Assembly (NCBI GenBank): GCA_013202285.1
Contig: JABMRV010000166.1
Span: 1-41,763 of the forward strand
Origin: a bacterium
GTDB lineage: Bacteria > Electryoneota > AABM5-125-24 > Hatepunaeales > Hatepunaeaceae
DNA length: 41,763 nucleotides
Reading direction: 5' to 3'
The notes beneath the pieces are model-generated. The model saw only the letters and a program-made list of their open reading frames with translations, was not told the DNA's origin and searched no databases. Below, one piece after another: positions 1-8,359 of the stretch. How positions within the stretch are numbered: position 1 is the stretch's first letter; every line of letters starts with the position of its first letter. The translations under genes and the position numbers were made by a program.

Positions 1-632
1 CCAGGCTTGTCTTTCTTGCCAATCCCAACAATCCTACCAGCACAATGATTTCGCACACCGAACTGAAGGAGTTTATGCGGCAGATACCTCCGGATGTTTA
101 TGTAGTCAGCGATGAAGCTTATGCTGAATATATAACCGCAGATGATTATCCCGACACGTTGGAGTTACAGAAGATCTATCCCAGTCTTCTTATTTTTAAA
201 ACTTTTTCAAAGATATACGGATTGGCGGGTCTCCGTATCGGTTACGCTGTTACTCACCCGGATGTTATAAAATCCCTGCTGCCGTACAAGATGCCGTTTT
301 CCGTCACCAATCTCGCAGCCATCGCCGCTTCAGCGGCGTTGGATGATACTGAATATATGGAGAAATGTGCGACAATTAACGCAGAGGAACGGGACTTTCT
401 CTATACGGAACTGAGCGGTATGGGATTCGATATAACCGTCCCGCACGGCAACTTTGTCTTTATTGATCTCAGTTCTGCTGAAGAGAGAGAGAAGGTAGAT
501 ACCCACCTGAGAAACAAGGGAATTTCAGTTCGACCGCTGGAACCGTTCGGTTCTGAAACAGCACTAAGAATAACTGTAGGACAGCCGGAAGAAAACCGGC
601 ATCTAATCAAAAGTCTAAAGCAGATGAAGTAG
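1..632 (+). CDS. hisC: Histidinol-phosphate aminotransferase, C-terminal part (5' end outside window)
   Basis: This is the end of a fold-type I PLP aminotransferase. The open frame runs in from the window edge (first whole codon at base 3), so the ATG at 45 is internal. It reads VFLANPNNPT just before that ATG, which is the conserved substrate/PLP segment of HisC. Further on, SDEAYAEY carries the PLP-contacting Asp/Tyr region, and TFSKIYGLAGLRIGY holds the Schiff-base lysine with the following arginine. The C-terminal small domain ends with the usual RPLEPFGSETALRITVG segment. The enzyme converts imidazole-acetol phosphate plus glutamate to histidinol phosphate in histidine synthesis. About the first 160 residues are missing. 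Another class of HisC-like aminotransferase cannot be ruled out from this fragment, but the motif set fits HisC best. No other his gene lies downstream. Confidence 0.88.
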   Translation, partial: RLVFLANPNNPTSTMISHTELKEFMRQIPPDVYVVSDEAYAEYITADDYPDTLELQKIYPSLLIFKTFSKIYGLAGLRIGYAVTHPDVIKSLLPYKMPFSVTNLAAIAASAALDDTEYMEKCATINAEERDFLYTELSGMGFDITVPHGNFVFIDLSSAEEREKVDTHLRNKGISVRPLEPFGSETALRITVGQPEENRHLIKSLKQMK

Positions 633-896
633 CCCGACTTCTCCGAAACCGTAGTAAAACCGAATCCGACCTCTGTTTATCAATCCCTGCAATATCATCG
701 ATGCGGTGCATTGAATCTCCAAGTGTTTTTTATAACTTAATGAGATTCGATGCAAAATATCTTGATTTCAAAGTATAGCTTTTATATTTTTCATAATGTA
801 AATTTTAAGTTCGATGGTATTGAACTAAATCGTCCTGCTGGAAGATACTATTGTATTGACGCTTCTTTTATTATGTAGCTAAATCCCTTATATTTA
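633..896. other. Intergenic region, AT-rich, with a stem-loop
   Basis: There is no supportable gene here. A long stem-loop is visible: GCATTGAATCTC at 708-719 pairs with GAGATTCGATGC at 742-753 (one G-U), with a 22-nt loop that contains a run of six T. It may be the end of the his transcript, but the T-run lies inside the loop, so it is not a classical terminator. TTGACG at 856-861 could be a -35 box for the following MerR gene, but no good -10 box stands at the right distance. Confidence 0.35.
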
Positions 897-920
897 ATTG
901 CATGCAATATATTGGGCAAT
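897..920. promoter_or_regulatory. Tandem palindromes upstream of MerR gene 1 (candidate operator)
   Basis: ATTGCATGCAAT at 897-908 is a perfect 12-bp palindrome. It is followed at 911-920 by ATTGGGCAAT, another ATTG...CAAT dyad, and the overlap CAATATATTG (905-914) is itself palindromic. The array ends 53 nt before the start of the MerR-type gene at 974. MerR proteins bind dyads between promoter elements, so autoregulation is a reasonable inference. No binding data are available from sequence. Confidence 0.35.
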
Positions 921-973
921 TTATCGTAGATTCAGCAGCGACTTGAAATGAACTATTTCAAAGAGGTTTTTCG

Positions 974-1471
974 ATGAAATCAAATTTGAGCAACTGGTTA
1001 AAAGAACACGCCCCAAATATTGGCATAATGATCAATGAACCTGTAATGTCAATTGGTGCGGCAACTCGAATAGTCGGGTTATCAGAATCGGCGCTGCGGA
1101 AATATGAAGCTGCTGGATTGATTATCTTTCATCGAACAAAAACAAGACGCCGGTTGGTTTCTCTTGAAGATATTGAACGGATTAAACTGATACGGAATCT
1201 CATTAAAAGCAAAGGGCTCAACCTTAAGGGAATATTGCGTCTCTGGACTCTTATACCCTGCTGGGAATTGAAAAAGTGTTCAGAGGGGGATCGCAAAGAC
1301 TGTCTGGCAACAACCGATTCACTCAGACCATGCTGGACCTTGCTGGAGAACAAGGGTTGCTTATCTGAGCCGGACTGCCGCAGCTGTGAAGTCTATCGCT
1401 ACGGAGCATATTGCACCGAAGACCTTAAATCGCTTATTCGGGGCACTTATGGAGATAATTCGATTGCTTAG
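974..1471 (+). CDS. MerR-type transcriptional regulator with C-terminal eight-cysteine domain (paralogue 1)
   Basis: The 165-residue protein has a MerR winged helix-turn-helix at about residues 24-92: MSIGAATRIVGLSESALRKYE is the HTH and RTKTRRRLVSLEDIERI is the wing. The rest is a compact cysteine domain with C96, C102, C110, C120, C129, C135, C138 and C147, including two CW pairs (C96-W97, C120-W121) and CxxC (135-138). The layout resembles small 'two-CW' cysteine motifs of anaerobes. It could hold zinc or an iron-sulfur cluster and act as a redox or metal sensor; that part is inference. It lacks the usual long dimerisation coiled coil of MerR. It lies 200 nt upstream of, and on the same strand as, the DsrMK-like pair at 1672-4205. 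A paralogue with identical cysteine numbering is at 36486-36986, next to the second DsrMK-like module. GAGG upstream of the ATG is a fair ribosome site. Confidence 0.85.
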   Translation: MKSNLSNWLKEHAPNIGIMINEPVMSIGAATRIVGLSESALRKYEAAGLIIFHRTKTRRRLVSLEDIERIKLIRNLIKSKGLNLKGILRLWTLIPCWELKKCSEGDRKDCLATTDSLRPCWTLLENKGCLSEPDCRSCEVYRYGAYCTEDLKSLIRGTYGDNSIA

Positions 1472-1529
1472 GATATCCCTGGGCATCCCGTGATTAACTA
1501 TTTAGTTTCTGTTGAAGAAATTCACATAT

Positions 1530-1555
1530 CGCTGGCAGACGCCCTTGTCTGCCAG
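1530..1555. repeat. Palindromic intergenic repeat, copy 1
   Basis: The arms CTGGCAGAC and GTCTGCCAG form a hairpin in the gap between the MerR gene and the cytochrome gene. A second copy with a single base difference over 26 nt lies at 41671-41696. A T-rich stretch follows about 10 nt downstream (1565-1570), so this copy might also weakly terminate the MerR transcript. At about 1577-1595 a second small hairpin (TCCTGA...TCGGGA) follows. The rest of 1472-1671 shows no gene. Confidence 0.6.
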
Positions 1556-1671
1556 TTAAGTCCTTGTTTTTCAGTCATCCTGACGCTTCGGGATACGGAA
1601 GGCAAATAACTATTTATTGCACTGATAAATAAGTCGTTACTTCTCGAGTTTACTTGTAAAAAGGATTGAAA

Positions 1672-2586
1672 ATGACGTTTTTACACTTCTCTGTTTACAT
1701 CACCACACTCGTCTTCATAATAACTGTAGTCGCGCGTGCCATAAGAATCGCCAGGATGCCTGTGCATCTGCGATGGGAACTTTATCCGGTTCCTCACGAA
1801 AAGGGGCGCGCTCACTATGGCGGTTCGATATTGGAAGAGGTTGACTGGTGGACAAAACCTCACCATAAGGATCATATTGGTGAGTTCATAGTTATGATTT
1901 CGGAAATTCTGCTTTTGAAAGGTGTCTGGGAGCATAACAGACGATTATGGTTCGGGACCTTTCCCCTTCACTTCGGTCTTTACCTGTTGATGGGCAATAT
2001 AGCGCTGCTGATTCTCTACGGAATACTACATATTTTCAACATTGATGTTGCTCAATTACTGACCTTGATCCGGGTAATTACCTGGGTAGGGTGTATTCTC
2101 GGAGCTGTCGGATCATTAATCATGCTGTACAAGCGATTTTTCGACTCCGATCTCAAAGAGTTCAGCACAATGAGTCACTATTTCAATCTTATCATCCTCG
2201 GAGCGATATTCATCAGCGGTATTATATGGGTGGTTTCCGACGAACAGATGGTTGCGAACCTTGCAAAAACATATACAGGATTGATTACGTTTTCAGCAAT
2301 TCCCAAGTTGCAAGCAGCAGGATGGTGGCATATAGGGTTGTCGCTCTTCTTCATTTTTTACCTGCCGTTCACTCACATGACTCACTTCTTCACCAAGTAC
2401 TTTACATATCATTCGGTTCGTTGGGAGGATGAATCCAATCTTCCGGGAGATCCTTTGCAGAAGAAACTTGATCCGCAGCTTAAACAGATAGTAACTTGGG
2501 CAGCACCCTATGTTGGAGCGGATGGCAAGAAAAATTGGGTGGATATCGTAACCAGTCCCGTACCAGAGATTGAGGAGAAGAAATAA
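1672..2586 (+). CDS. NarI/DsrM/HdrE-like membrane cytochrome b subunit
   Basis: This 304-residue integral membrane protein has about six hydrophobic segments: one N-terminal, then segments around the FPLHFGLYLL, LIRVITWVGC, FNLIILGAIF and WWHIGLSLFF stretches. Candidate haem b histidines lie in LHFGLY, WWHIGL and the THMTHFF tail, as in the gamma subunit of nitrate reductase and DsrM/HdrE. Such subunits pass electrons between the quinone pool and a cytoplasmic iron-sulfur partner; here that is the next gene, 2 nt away. A TTG at 1666 in frame could extend it by two codons, but AAAGG at 1660-1664 is better spaced for the ATG at 1672, so I chose that start. The soluble C-terminus (LPGDPLQKKLDPQ...) points to the cytoplasm. 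It is homologous in type, though clearly diverged, to the protein at 35156-35848. Confidence 0.87.
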   Translation: MTFLHFSVYITTLVFIITVVARAIRIARMPVHLRWELYPVPHEKGRAHYGGSILEEVDWWTKPHHKDHIGEFIVMISEILLLKGVWEHNRRLWFGTFPLHFGLYLLMGNIALLILYGILHIFNIDVAQLLTLIRVITWVGCILGAVGSLIMLYKRFFDSDLKEFSTMSHYFNLIILGAIFISGIIWVVSDEQMVANLAKTYTGLITFSAIPKLQAAGWWHIGLSLFFIFYLPFTHMTHFFTKYFTYHSVRWEDESNLPGDPLQKKLDPQLKQIVTWAAPYVGADGKKNWVDIVTSPVPEIEEKK

Positions 2587-2588
2587 CA

Positions 2589-4205
2589 ATGCCAGTAGCA
2601 ACAAAAACTAAGAAACTTACTTTCAAGGATTTCAGCAATCCATCTGAACAACTTGCTCATATAGATCCGGAAGATCTGTACCCATTGCCGCCTCCCTATG
2701 ATAAACTTGAGGACCAGCCCGGTTTCAAGCAGCTCACAGAAGAAGCACGATCGAAATTCGAAGCGTCTCTTGATGATACAATGGTCTTGAACATTCCCAA
2801 ACCGGAGTCAAAAGAAGAGGAAGAGCGATTAGTCAAACTATTCAGATCAGGTCTGGAAAAGCTGTTCACACGCGAAAATAACTGGACATTCCTTCAACCG
2901 ACTACGCTCTCAATGGAACACTGCGCACGCTGTCAAAGCTGCATTAAGGACTGTCCCATATACGAGGCGAGCGGTTATAACGAACTCTATCGTCCGACTT
3001 ACCGTGCAGAGATATTACGACGTCTCTATTTCAAATACATTAAGGGAGGTAACAGTTGGTGGAAGAAATTCAACAACGGGGATATCGAGTTAAACTGGAC
3101 ACTTATCTCAAGACTATGTGAACTCTCCTATCGCTGTACGCTCTGTCGTCGTTGTGCGCAAAGTTGTCCCATTGGCGTGGATAACGGTCAGTTAACCCGC
3201 GAGATAAGAAAACTATTCAGCGCTGAGATGGGTATAACAGCCAAGGATCTTCATGAGAAAGGATCAGTCCAGCAGCTAAAGATTGGTTCCAGCACCGGAA
3301 TGAATGATATCGTGGTAAAAGACAACTGCGATTTTATCGATGAGGACATGGAGGAACGTACTGGCATCAAAATTAAGACTATCTGGGATAAAGAAGGCGC
3401 TGATGTCCTGTTGATCCATAACGCCGGTGAGTTCCTTGCCTGGCCCGATAACCCGGGAGCATTCGCGCTTATTCTGCAGGAAATGGGGATTTCGTGGACA
3501 CTATCGAGTGATATCGCCGGATATGATGGTGTTAACTATGGTCTGTTCTATGATGACGTCCAGCTTGCACGCGTTGCAATGAAACACTATGAAATTGCCA
3601 AAAAGCTCAAAGTAAAAAAAATTCTGATGGGCGAATGCGGTCACTTAACGAAGGCGATGGGCGTTACTGGTGACAGACTCACTCAAGCTATACCACGCGA
3701 AAATGCGATGACATTTATTGAGAATGTGGTCTTCAGCGGGAAACTCAGTTTTGATCCTGAAAGGAATTACTTTCCTGTAACGCTGCATGATCCCTGCAAT
3801 ATGGTAAGAAGTATGGGTATAGTCGAACCGCAACGGCGAGTCCTGCGGTATATTGCTCCCAAATTCAGGGAGATGCATCCTCATGGTGTGAGAAATTATT
3901 GTTGCGGTGGTGGCAGCGGTTGGGCAATCATGTCCCAGAATAATTTCCTGGATTGGCGGATTCAAGTAAGCGGCAGAAAGAAGTTTGAACAGATACTGAA
4001 TGCCTTCTCCAACGTTGATCCAGGTCCGGAAACACCGAAGTACGTCTGTACTCCCTGTTCAAACTGTAAGGGTCAGATTCGCGATCTGTTTGATTATTAT
4101 GGAGCGAAAGAAAAATCCGGGCTTTACTATGCCGGACTGATCGAACTGGTCGTCAATGCGATGACCAATGTTAAAGAGAACTTTATTGATTTTGAAATGA
4201 TGTGA
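2589..4205 (+). CDS. DsrK/HdrD-like iron-sulfur protein (two 4Fe-4S sites plus CCG domain)
   Basis: The 538-residue cytoplasmic protein has two ferredoxin-type motifs, C112-x2-C115-x2-C118-x3-C122 and C183-x2-C186-x2-C189-x3-C193. A cysteine-rich (CCG) region of the HdrB/HdrD/DsrK type follows: GEC350GH, HDPC403N, NYC438C439GGG and C487TPC490SNC493. In HdrD and DsrK this region binds a special 4Fe-4S cluster that handles a disulfide or trisulfide substrate. It starts 2 nt after the cytochrome b gene, so the pair forms a membrane complex moving electrons between quinone and a thiol/disulfide or similar partner. The real substrate is unknown; no DsrC, DsrAB or HdrABC gene is in the window. An unusually long N-terminal stretch of about 105 residues precedes the first cluster motif. 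Unlike its paralogue at 33322-35055, it has no receiver domain. Confidence 0.88.
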   Translation: MPVATKTKKLTFKDFSNPSEQLAHIDPEDLYPLPPPYDKLEDQPGFKQLTEEARSKFEASLDDTMVLNIPKPESKEEEERLVKLFRSGLEKLFTRENNWTFLQPTTLSMEHCARCQSCIKDCPIYEASGYNELYRPTYRAEILRRLYFKYIKGGNSWWKKFNNGDIELNWTLISRLCELSYRCTLCRRCAQSCPIGVDNGQLTREIRKLFSAEMGITAKDLHEKGSVQQLKIGSSTGMNDIVVKDNCDFIDEDMEERTGIKIKTIWDKEGADVLLIHNAGEFLAWPDNPGAFALILQEMGISWTLSSDIAGYDGVNYGLFYDDVQLARVAMKHYEIAKKLKVKKILMGECGHLTKAMGVTGDRLTQAIPRENAMTFIENVVFSGKLSFDPERNYFPVTLHDPCNMVRSMGIVEPQRRVLRYIAPKFREMHPHGVRNYCCGGGSGWAIMSQNNFLDWRIQVSGRKKFEQILNAFSNVDPGPETPKYVCTPCSNCKGQIRDLFDYYGAKEKSGLYYAGLIELVVNAMTNVKENFIDFEMM

Positions 4206-4254
4206 TTGGTTTGCATGTTGGCACATGCTACCACAGAATTCACTGTTTTCGTTC

Positions 4255-4268
4255 CCGTCAGCTGACGG
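4255..4268. repeat. Perfect 14-bp palindrome
   Basis: CCGTCAGCTGACGG reads the same on both strands. It lies between the convergent DsrK-like and DUF2914 genes. A weaker hairpin, GCATGT...ACATGC, lies at 4213-4228. Function unknown; it may be part of the scattered palindromic repeats of this genome. Confidence 0.4.
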
Positions 4269-4298
4269 ATTGAAGACCTGACAGCAACAATAAAATAA

Positions 4299-4322
4299 AC
4301 CTGTCCAGCAAGCTGGACAGGT
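4299..4322 (-). terminator. Rho-independent terminator of the DUF2914 gene
   Basis: ACCTGTCCAGC and GCTGGACAGGT form a perfect 11-bp stem around AA. Read on the minus strand the stem is followed by TTTATTTTATT, the T-rich tail of an intrinsic terminator, about 65 nt past the stop codon at 4389. On the plus strand there is no T-run, so it acts chiefly on minus-strand transcripts. Confidence 0.75.
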
Positions 4323-4388
4323 CACTCATTGATAGTCCACCAGACGCCGGATTACCAACACGATTCAGCGAAGAACCTCAACTGAAAC

Positions 4389-4844
4389 CTATTTGACTGT
4401 AAACTCTCCATGTTGGAGTACAGCTCCGTCATCAGTCTGTACTACTACCTCCCATTTGCCGACCGCTTCCGGATACATGCTCTTGTAGCTCCAGATTCTC
4501 CAGCGCTTACTCTTTCCAACTTTCAGTTCGATGCTGCTCACGAGTTCACCTTCAAGATACCACAGGTGTTTGATAATCTTCTCTTCGAGGCTACTGTTCA
4601 TGTCAGTATGACAGTAAACTCGCTCAATCTCGTGGGAGAACTCATCGGCGGGTTTTACAGGCTCACGATCCTGCACATCCTGACAGAAGGTCATGGAGTT
4701 GACCGAAATATCCTTCAGTGTGGGCGGTTCGGTTGATTCAGGCGTTTCTTCTTCAGCCTGCGCCAGTATAGCAGGCGTGAAAGCTAAAAATAATAGAAAG
4801 ACTAACAGGATCAGACTCGACATTGAAGCATGTAAGTGATGCAT
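4389..4844 (-). CDS. Secreted DUF2914-family protein
   Basis: The 151-residue product has a Sec signal peptide (hydrophobic run at residues 9-23, likely cut near AILAQA). The mature part has the DUF2914 pattern: an early cysteine (C54, TFCQDV), VYCHT with C78, an HLWYLEG strand, the basic SKRWRIWSYKSMYPEAVGKW core, then a C-terminal beta strand. Members are small periplasmic or surface beta-rich proteins of unknown role. The two cysteines could form a disulfide. A very strong ribosome site, AGGAGG, stands before the ATG. It follows clpX by 60 nt on the same strand and ends in the terminator at 4299-4322, so it may be read through from the clp operon or have its own promoter. Confidence 0.8.
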   Translation of the reverse strand: MHHLHASMSSLILLVFLLFLAFTPAILAQAEEETPESTEPPTLKDISVNSMTFCQDVQDREPVKPADEFSHEIERVYCHTDMNSSLEEKIIKHLWYLEGELVSSIELKVGKSKRWRIWSYKSMYPEAVGKWEVVVQTDDGAVLQHGEFTVK

Positions 4845-4904
4845 GGTTTTACCTCCTGGAAATGTTGTTCAATACTCTGCTATTACTTAACTTACTCTTA
4901 AATA

Positions 4905-6182
4905 TTATGCTGTTTTACGTCTTGTTTTTTCGTGTATAATCACCGGCTCCTCATCGCCTGATATCACACCGGGCGTAATGATAACCTCCTCAACTCCACT
5001 CATGTCCGGCAGCTCAAACATGATATCCGTCATTACGTTTTCCATGATACTCCTGAGCGCCCGCGCTCCAGTATCGCGCTTCATTGACATATCGACAACT
5101 TTATCCAGAGCTTCTGCCTGGAACGAGAGCTTAACACCCTCCAGTTCGAACAGCTTGATATATTGCTTAGTCAAAGCATTCTTCGGTTTAAACAGTATCG
5201 ACAGCATTGCCTCACGCGAAAGTCGATCCAGCGGAGTTATCACCGGTAATCTTCCGATGAGTTCGGGAATAAGACCATAATGCAACAGGTCTTCAGGTTC
5301 CGTTTTCGATATGAGTTCGTAATACCCCATCCCACGTTTACCGCGCACCTCAGCGCCGAACCCCATGCCTTTCTTGCCGACACGTTTCTGGACGATGCTG
5401 TCGATTCCCTCGAAAGCTCCACCACAGATGAAGAGGATATTCTTGGTATCGATAGCCAACAGTTTCTGTTCGGGATGCTTGCGACCGCCTTCAGGCGGGA
5501 TGTTGGCGATTGTGCCTTCAAGAATCTTGAGCAGAGCTTGCTGAACTCCCTCGCCGGATACGTCGCGGGTGATCGAAGCCGATTGATCCCGACGCGCAGT
5601 CTTGTCTATCTCATCGATGTAGATAATGCCGATCTCAGCCTGAGTAATATCTCCCTCGGCGGCATGATAAAGACGCACCAGCACGTTTTCAACATCCTCA
5701 CCGACGTAACCGGCTTCAGTCAGAGTAGTAGCATCTGCAATAGCGAAAGGCACTTCGAGAAACCGCGCCAGGGTTTGTGCTATGAGAGTCTTCCCCGTGC
5801 CTGTAGGTCCTATCATCAGGATATTTGACTTCTCGATCTCCACATCGTCAGAGAGTGTTCTACTGGTGATCCGTTTGTAGTGATTATAGACTGCCACAGC
5901 GATCCTTCGCTTGGCATCGTCCTGACCAACTACATAATCGGATAGTTTCGCAAACAGTGCTTTCGGCTTGGGCATGCGATGCTTAAGTGCGGTGCGCTTC
6001 TGTGCTACTGCACGTCTGACTATCTGACCTGCGCCTGTCACACATACGTCACAGATCGCAACATCATTGCCCTTGACGAGAACCCTGGTCAGCTCAATCG
6101 GTCTGCCACAGAACGAACATTGCTCGGAAAGCGGATCAAACTCACCTTCATCTGGTTTGTTATCCGATTTATCCTCGCTCAC
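4905..6182 (-). CDS. clpX: ATP-dependent Clp protease ATP-binding subunit ClpX
   Basis: The 425-residue AAA+ unfoldase begins with its zinc-binding domain (C22, C25, C44, C47). Walker A is GPTGTGKT at about 125-132, the pore loop GYVGED is at about 159, and Walker B is IIYIDEID. The ClpP-docking IGF-type loop appears as MGFGA, and the sensor-2 arginine lies in RDTGARALR. It unfolds tagged substrates and feeds them to ClpP. The start is GTG at 6182, in the overlap GTGA with the clpP stop, so translation is coupled. Length is normal for the family. The order tig-clpP-clpX is the common bacterial arrangement. Confidence 0.97.
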   Translation of the reverse strand: MSEDKSDNKPDEGEFDPLSEQCSFCGRPIELTRVLVKGNDVAICDVCVTGAGQIVRRAVAQKRTALKHRMPKPKALFAKLSDYVVGQDDAKRRIAVAVYNHYKRITSRTLSDDVEIEKSNILMIGPTGTGKTLIAQTLARFLEVPFAIADATTLTEAGYVGEDVENVLVRLYHAAEGDITQAEIGIIYIDEIDKTARRDQSASITRDVSGEGVQQALLKILEGTIANIPPEGGRKHPEQKLLAIDTKNILFICGGAFEGIDSIVQKRVGKKGMGFGAEVRGKRGMGYYELISKTEPEDLLHYGLIPELIGRLPVITPLDRLSREAMLSILFKPKNALTKQYIKLFELEGVKLSFQAEALDKVVDMSMKRDTGARALRSIMENVMTDIMFELPDMSGVEEVIITPGVISGDEEPVIIHEKTRRKTA

Positions 6183-6808
6183 TTCTTGCCTTTCTTCGCA
6201 CCTTTTCCACTCTTGGAGGAAGCATCGATACGTTTGCTTATAACCTTATCAATCAAACCATATTTCCTCGCCTCTTCAGGCGTCATAATGTTGTCACGAT
6301 CGGTATCTTTGGCGATCTTCTCAACTGACTGACCGGTGGCTTCTGCCAGTATTTTGTTCAATCGGTCACGTGTTTTGAGCAGCTCCCGGGCATGGATATC
6401 GATGTCCGAAGCCTGCCCCTGCATGCCTGCCATCGGCTGATGGATGACGATCTTCGAATTCGGCAGCGCCGATCTCTTGCCCTTGGTGCCGGCAGCAAGG
6501 AGTAAGGCGCCCATCGATGCCGCTGAACCGATGGCTATGGTGGCAATGTCCGGCTTGATGTAGCGCATCGTATCGTATATTGCCATTCCCGATGATACCG
6601 TTCCACCGGGAGAATTGATATAGATCGATATATCCTTATCGGGATCCTCGGCTTCGAGGAATATGAGCTGTGCTATTACCAGGCTGGCAACGTTATCGTC
6701 GATGCCGCCGGCAATAAAAATTATTCTTTCCTTGAGCAGACGTGAATATATATCGTAGGCTCTTTCGCCGCGACCGGTCTGCTCGATTACCATTGGTACG
6801 AGGTTCAT
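6179..6808 (-). CDS. clpP: ATP-dependent Clp protease proteolytic subunit ClpP
   Basis: The 209-residue serine protease has the catalytic triad S98 (GSAASMGA), H123 (VIHQPM) and an Asp in the DRDN segment (about 172). SIYINSPGG and the [12 protein letters not shown] segment are typical of ClpP. It forms the 14-mer degradation chamber that works with ClpX, encoded next with a 4-nt overlap. The C-terminus is a lysine-rich tail ([11 protein letters not shown]), somewhat longer than usual. It lies 53 nt downstream of tig. Confidence 0.97.
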   Translation of the reverse strand: MNLVPMVIEQTGRGERAYDIYSRLLKERIIFIAGGIDDNVASLVIAQLIFLEAEDPDKDISIYINSPGGTVSSGMAIYDTMRYIKPDIATIAIGSAASMGALLLAAGTKGKRSALPNSKIVIHQPMAGMQGQASDIDIHARELLKTRDRLNKILAEATGQSVEKIAKDTDRDNIMTPEEARKYGLIDKVISKRIDASSKSGKGAKKGKK

Positions 6809-6861
6809 TCGTTTGCTCCGTTTATTCTTTCTTGAAAATAACTGTTAGGAAAACAGCCCTT

Positions 6862-8217
6862 TCAGGCCTCGGCTTCAACCTTTGATCTGGTCAACCGTAT
6901 AAATTCATCAAGGCTCATCGTCCGCTTCTCAATCTCGGCGTTCTTCGCCAGGAAATCGATGACGCGTCTTTCAAGCATGCTTTTCCTTATGCGGTCTATT
7001 CCGCCCTGGGATTCGAGCTTTTTGCGCACTTCATCCAGTGCCTCACCCTTCTGCTCGGCTATGTGTTTAAGCTCGTCCTCGATTTCGCTGTCTGTCACCT
7101 CAATGTTTTCAACTTTTGCTGTCTCATCCCTGAGCATAACCCAGCGAAGGTCATTTTCGGCGGTGTTGAAATGCTGATCGATTAAATCCTGTTTTTTGTC
7201 GCCCTCAAGGTTCATGTTTTCAGCAATCTCCTCAAGGGTTGTTGTAACAACTGATTTTGATATTGGAAAGGGATTATCCTCGATCAGACGGTCGATTAGT
7301 CCGTTCTCAAGCTCGCGGTGTCTATAAGACTCAACGTAGGACATAATCCTGTACTTTATCAATTCACGCAGTTTATCGACCGATTCCAGACTCTCATTCA
7401 CAAGTTTTGCAAAATCATCATCGATCTCAGGTAGTTCCGATACTTCAACCTTGATTGCTTCAACCGACAGATGCTGCTCGTTCGTAGCACCCCGCGAATC
7501 TTCAGACTGCCCGGGAGTAATAATAGCCGATGGTATCGGAGCCTGTGATAGAGCGCCAGCTTCAGGTATAACGCGTATGACTCGCTTTTCGCCTGCCTTG
7601 ATTCCAACCAGTTGTTCGTCACCGCTGATGCCCAATTCATCCGATCCAAGTTCAAAAACCTTCTCTTCAACCGGACGACCTATCAATGGCAGACCGGATG
7701 GATCGACCTCCTGAAATTTCACTGTTAATCGAGCCTCGGCAGGTGCAGGATCGTCTATCGAGATCAGTGTGGCATGCTGCTGTCTGATGTGCTCGAGTTC
7801 ATTATCCACATCGGCATCGGAAACTTCAGCATCGTTTATAACTATCCGTAATTCTTTGTATTTTTGAAGCTTCACTTCCGGTTTAAGAGGAAACTGAACC
7901 TTGAAACGTAACGGCTTGCCTTCGCCGTACTCGATCATGTCTATTTCCATGCGACCTGCAGGTTCGAGTTTCTCCTGCTCAAGAGCTTTTATCAGATGTT
8001 CGCGAGCCAGCTCTTCAGCCTTTTGTGAGAACAGTTCGCGTCCCCACCGTTTGCGAATCAGGTCTAATGGAACATGACCCGGACGAAAACCGGGAATACT
8101 TGCTTCACTGCGAAACTTCTTTATCGCCTCTGTAAAAACGTCACCGGTTTCTTCAACAGAAACTTCTATCTCGATAGTGGCATCACGCTCAGGTGATATT
8201 TCCTTTTTAATCTTCAA
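6862..8217 (-). CDS. tig: Trigger factor
   Basis: The 451-residue ribosome-associated chaperone has an N-terminal ribosome-binding domain (residues 1-115) with the signature loop GFRPGHVP at 43-50. Phe44 and Arg45 are kept, but the lysine usually found at 48 is His. The central FKBP-type segment (about 155-260) is degenerate and contains an extra stretch rich in Ala, Pro, Ser and Thr (around SQAPIPSAIITPG), so prolyl isomerase activity is doubtful. The C-terminal arm domain (about 265-451) is rich in charged helices and ends in EAEA. It is the first gene of the tig-clpP-clpX block. The promoter must lie in the 142-nt AT-rich gap upstream, but I see no convincing boxes there. Confidence 0.93.
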   Translation of the reverse strand: MKIKKEISPERDATIEIEVSVEETGDVFTEAIKKFRSEASIPGFRPGHVPLDLIRKRWGRELFSQKAEELAREHLIKALEQEKLEPAGRMEIDMIEYGEGKPLRFKVQFPLKPEVKLQKYKELRIVINDAEVSDADVDNELEHIRQQHATLISIDDPAPAEARLTVKFQEVDPSGLPLIGRPVEEKVFELGSDELGISGDEQLVGIKAGEKRVIRVIPEAGALSQAPIPSAIITPGQSEDSRGATNEQHLSVEAIKVEVSELPEIDDDFAKLVNESLESVDKLRELIKYRIMSYVESYRHRELENGLIDRLIEDNPFPISKSVVTTTLEEIAENMNLEGDKKQDLIDQHFNTAENDLRWVMLRDETAKVENIEVTDSEIEDELKHIAEQKGEALDEVRKKLESQGGIDRIRKSMLERRVIDFLAKNAEIEKRTMSLDEFIRLTRSKVEAEA

Positions 8218-8359
8218 TATAGTTCCATATAAGAATTATTCTTCCATTCGTTAAGTTCCCAGAGATGAATACTATCTCTTTTTGGATATATAACACCGAA
8301 TAAGAATCTAAACTACTAATTTACGATTATATATTCGTTAAATCAACTCTGCTTCAGTT

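Noticed and set aside
5280-5828. 182-codon plus-strand frame opposite clpX
   Set aside because: It is antisense to a highly conserved gene, with no motif and no start signal.
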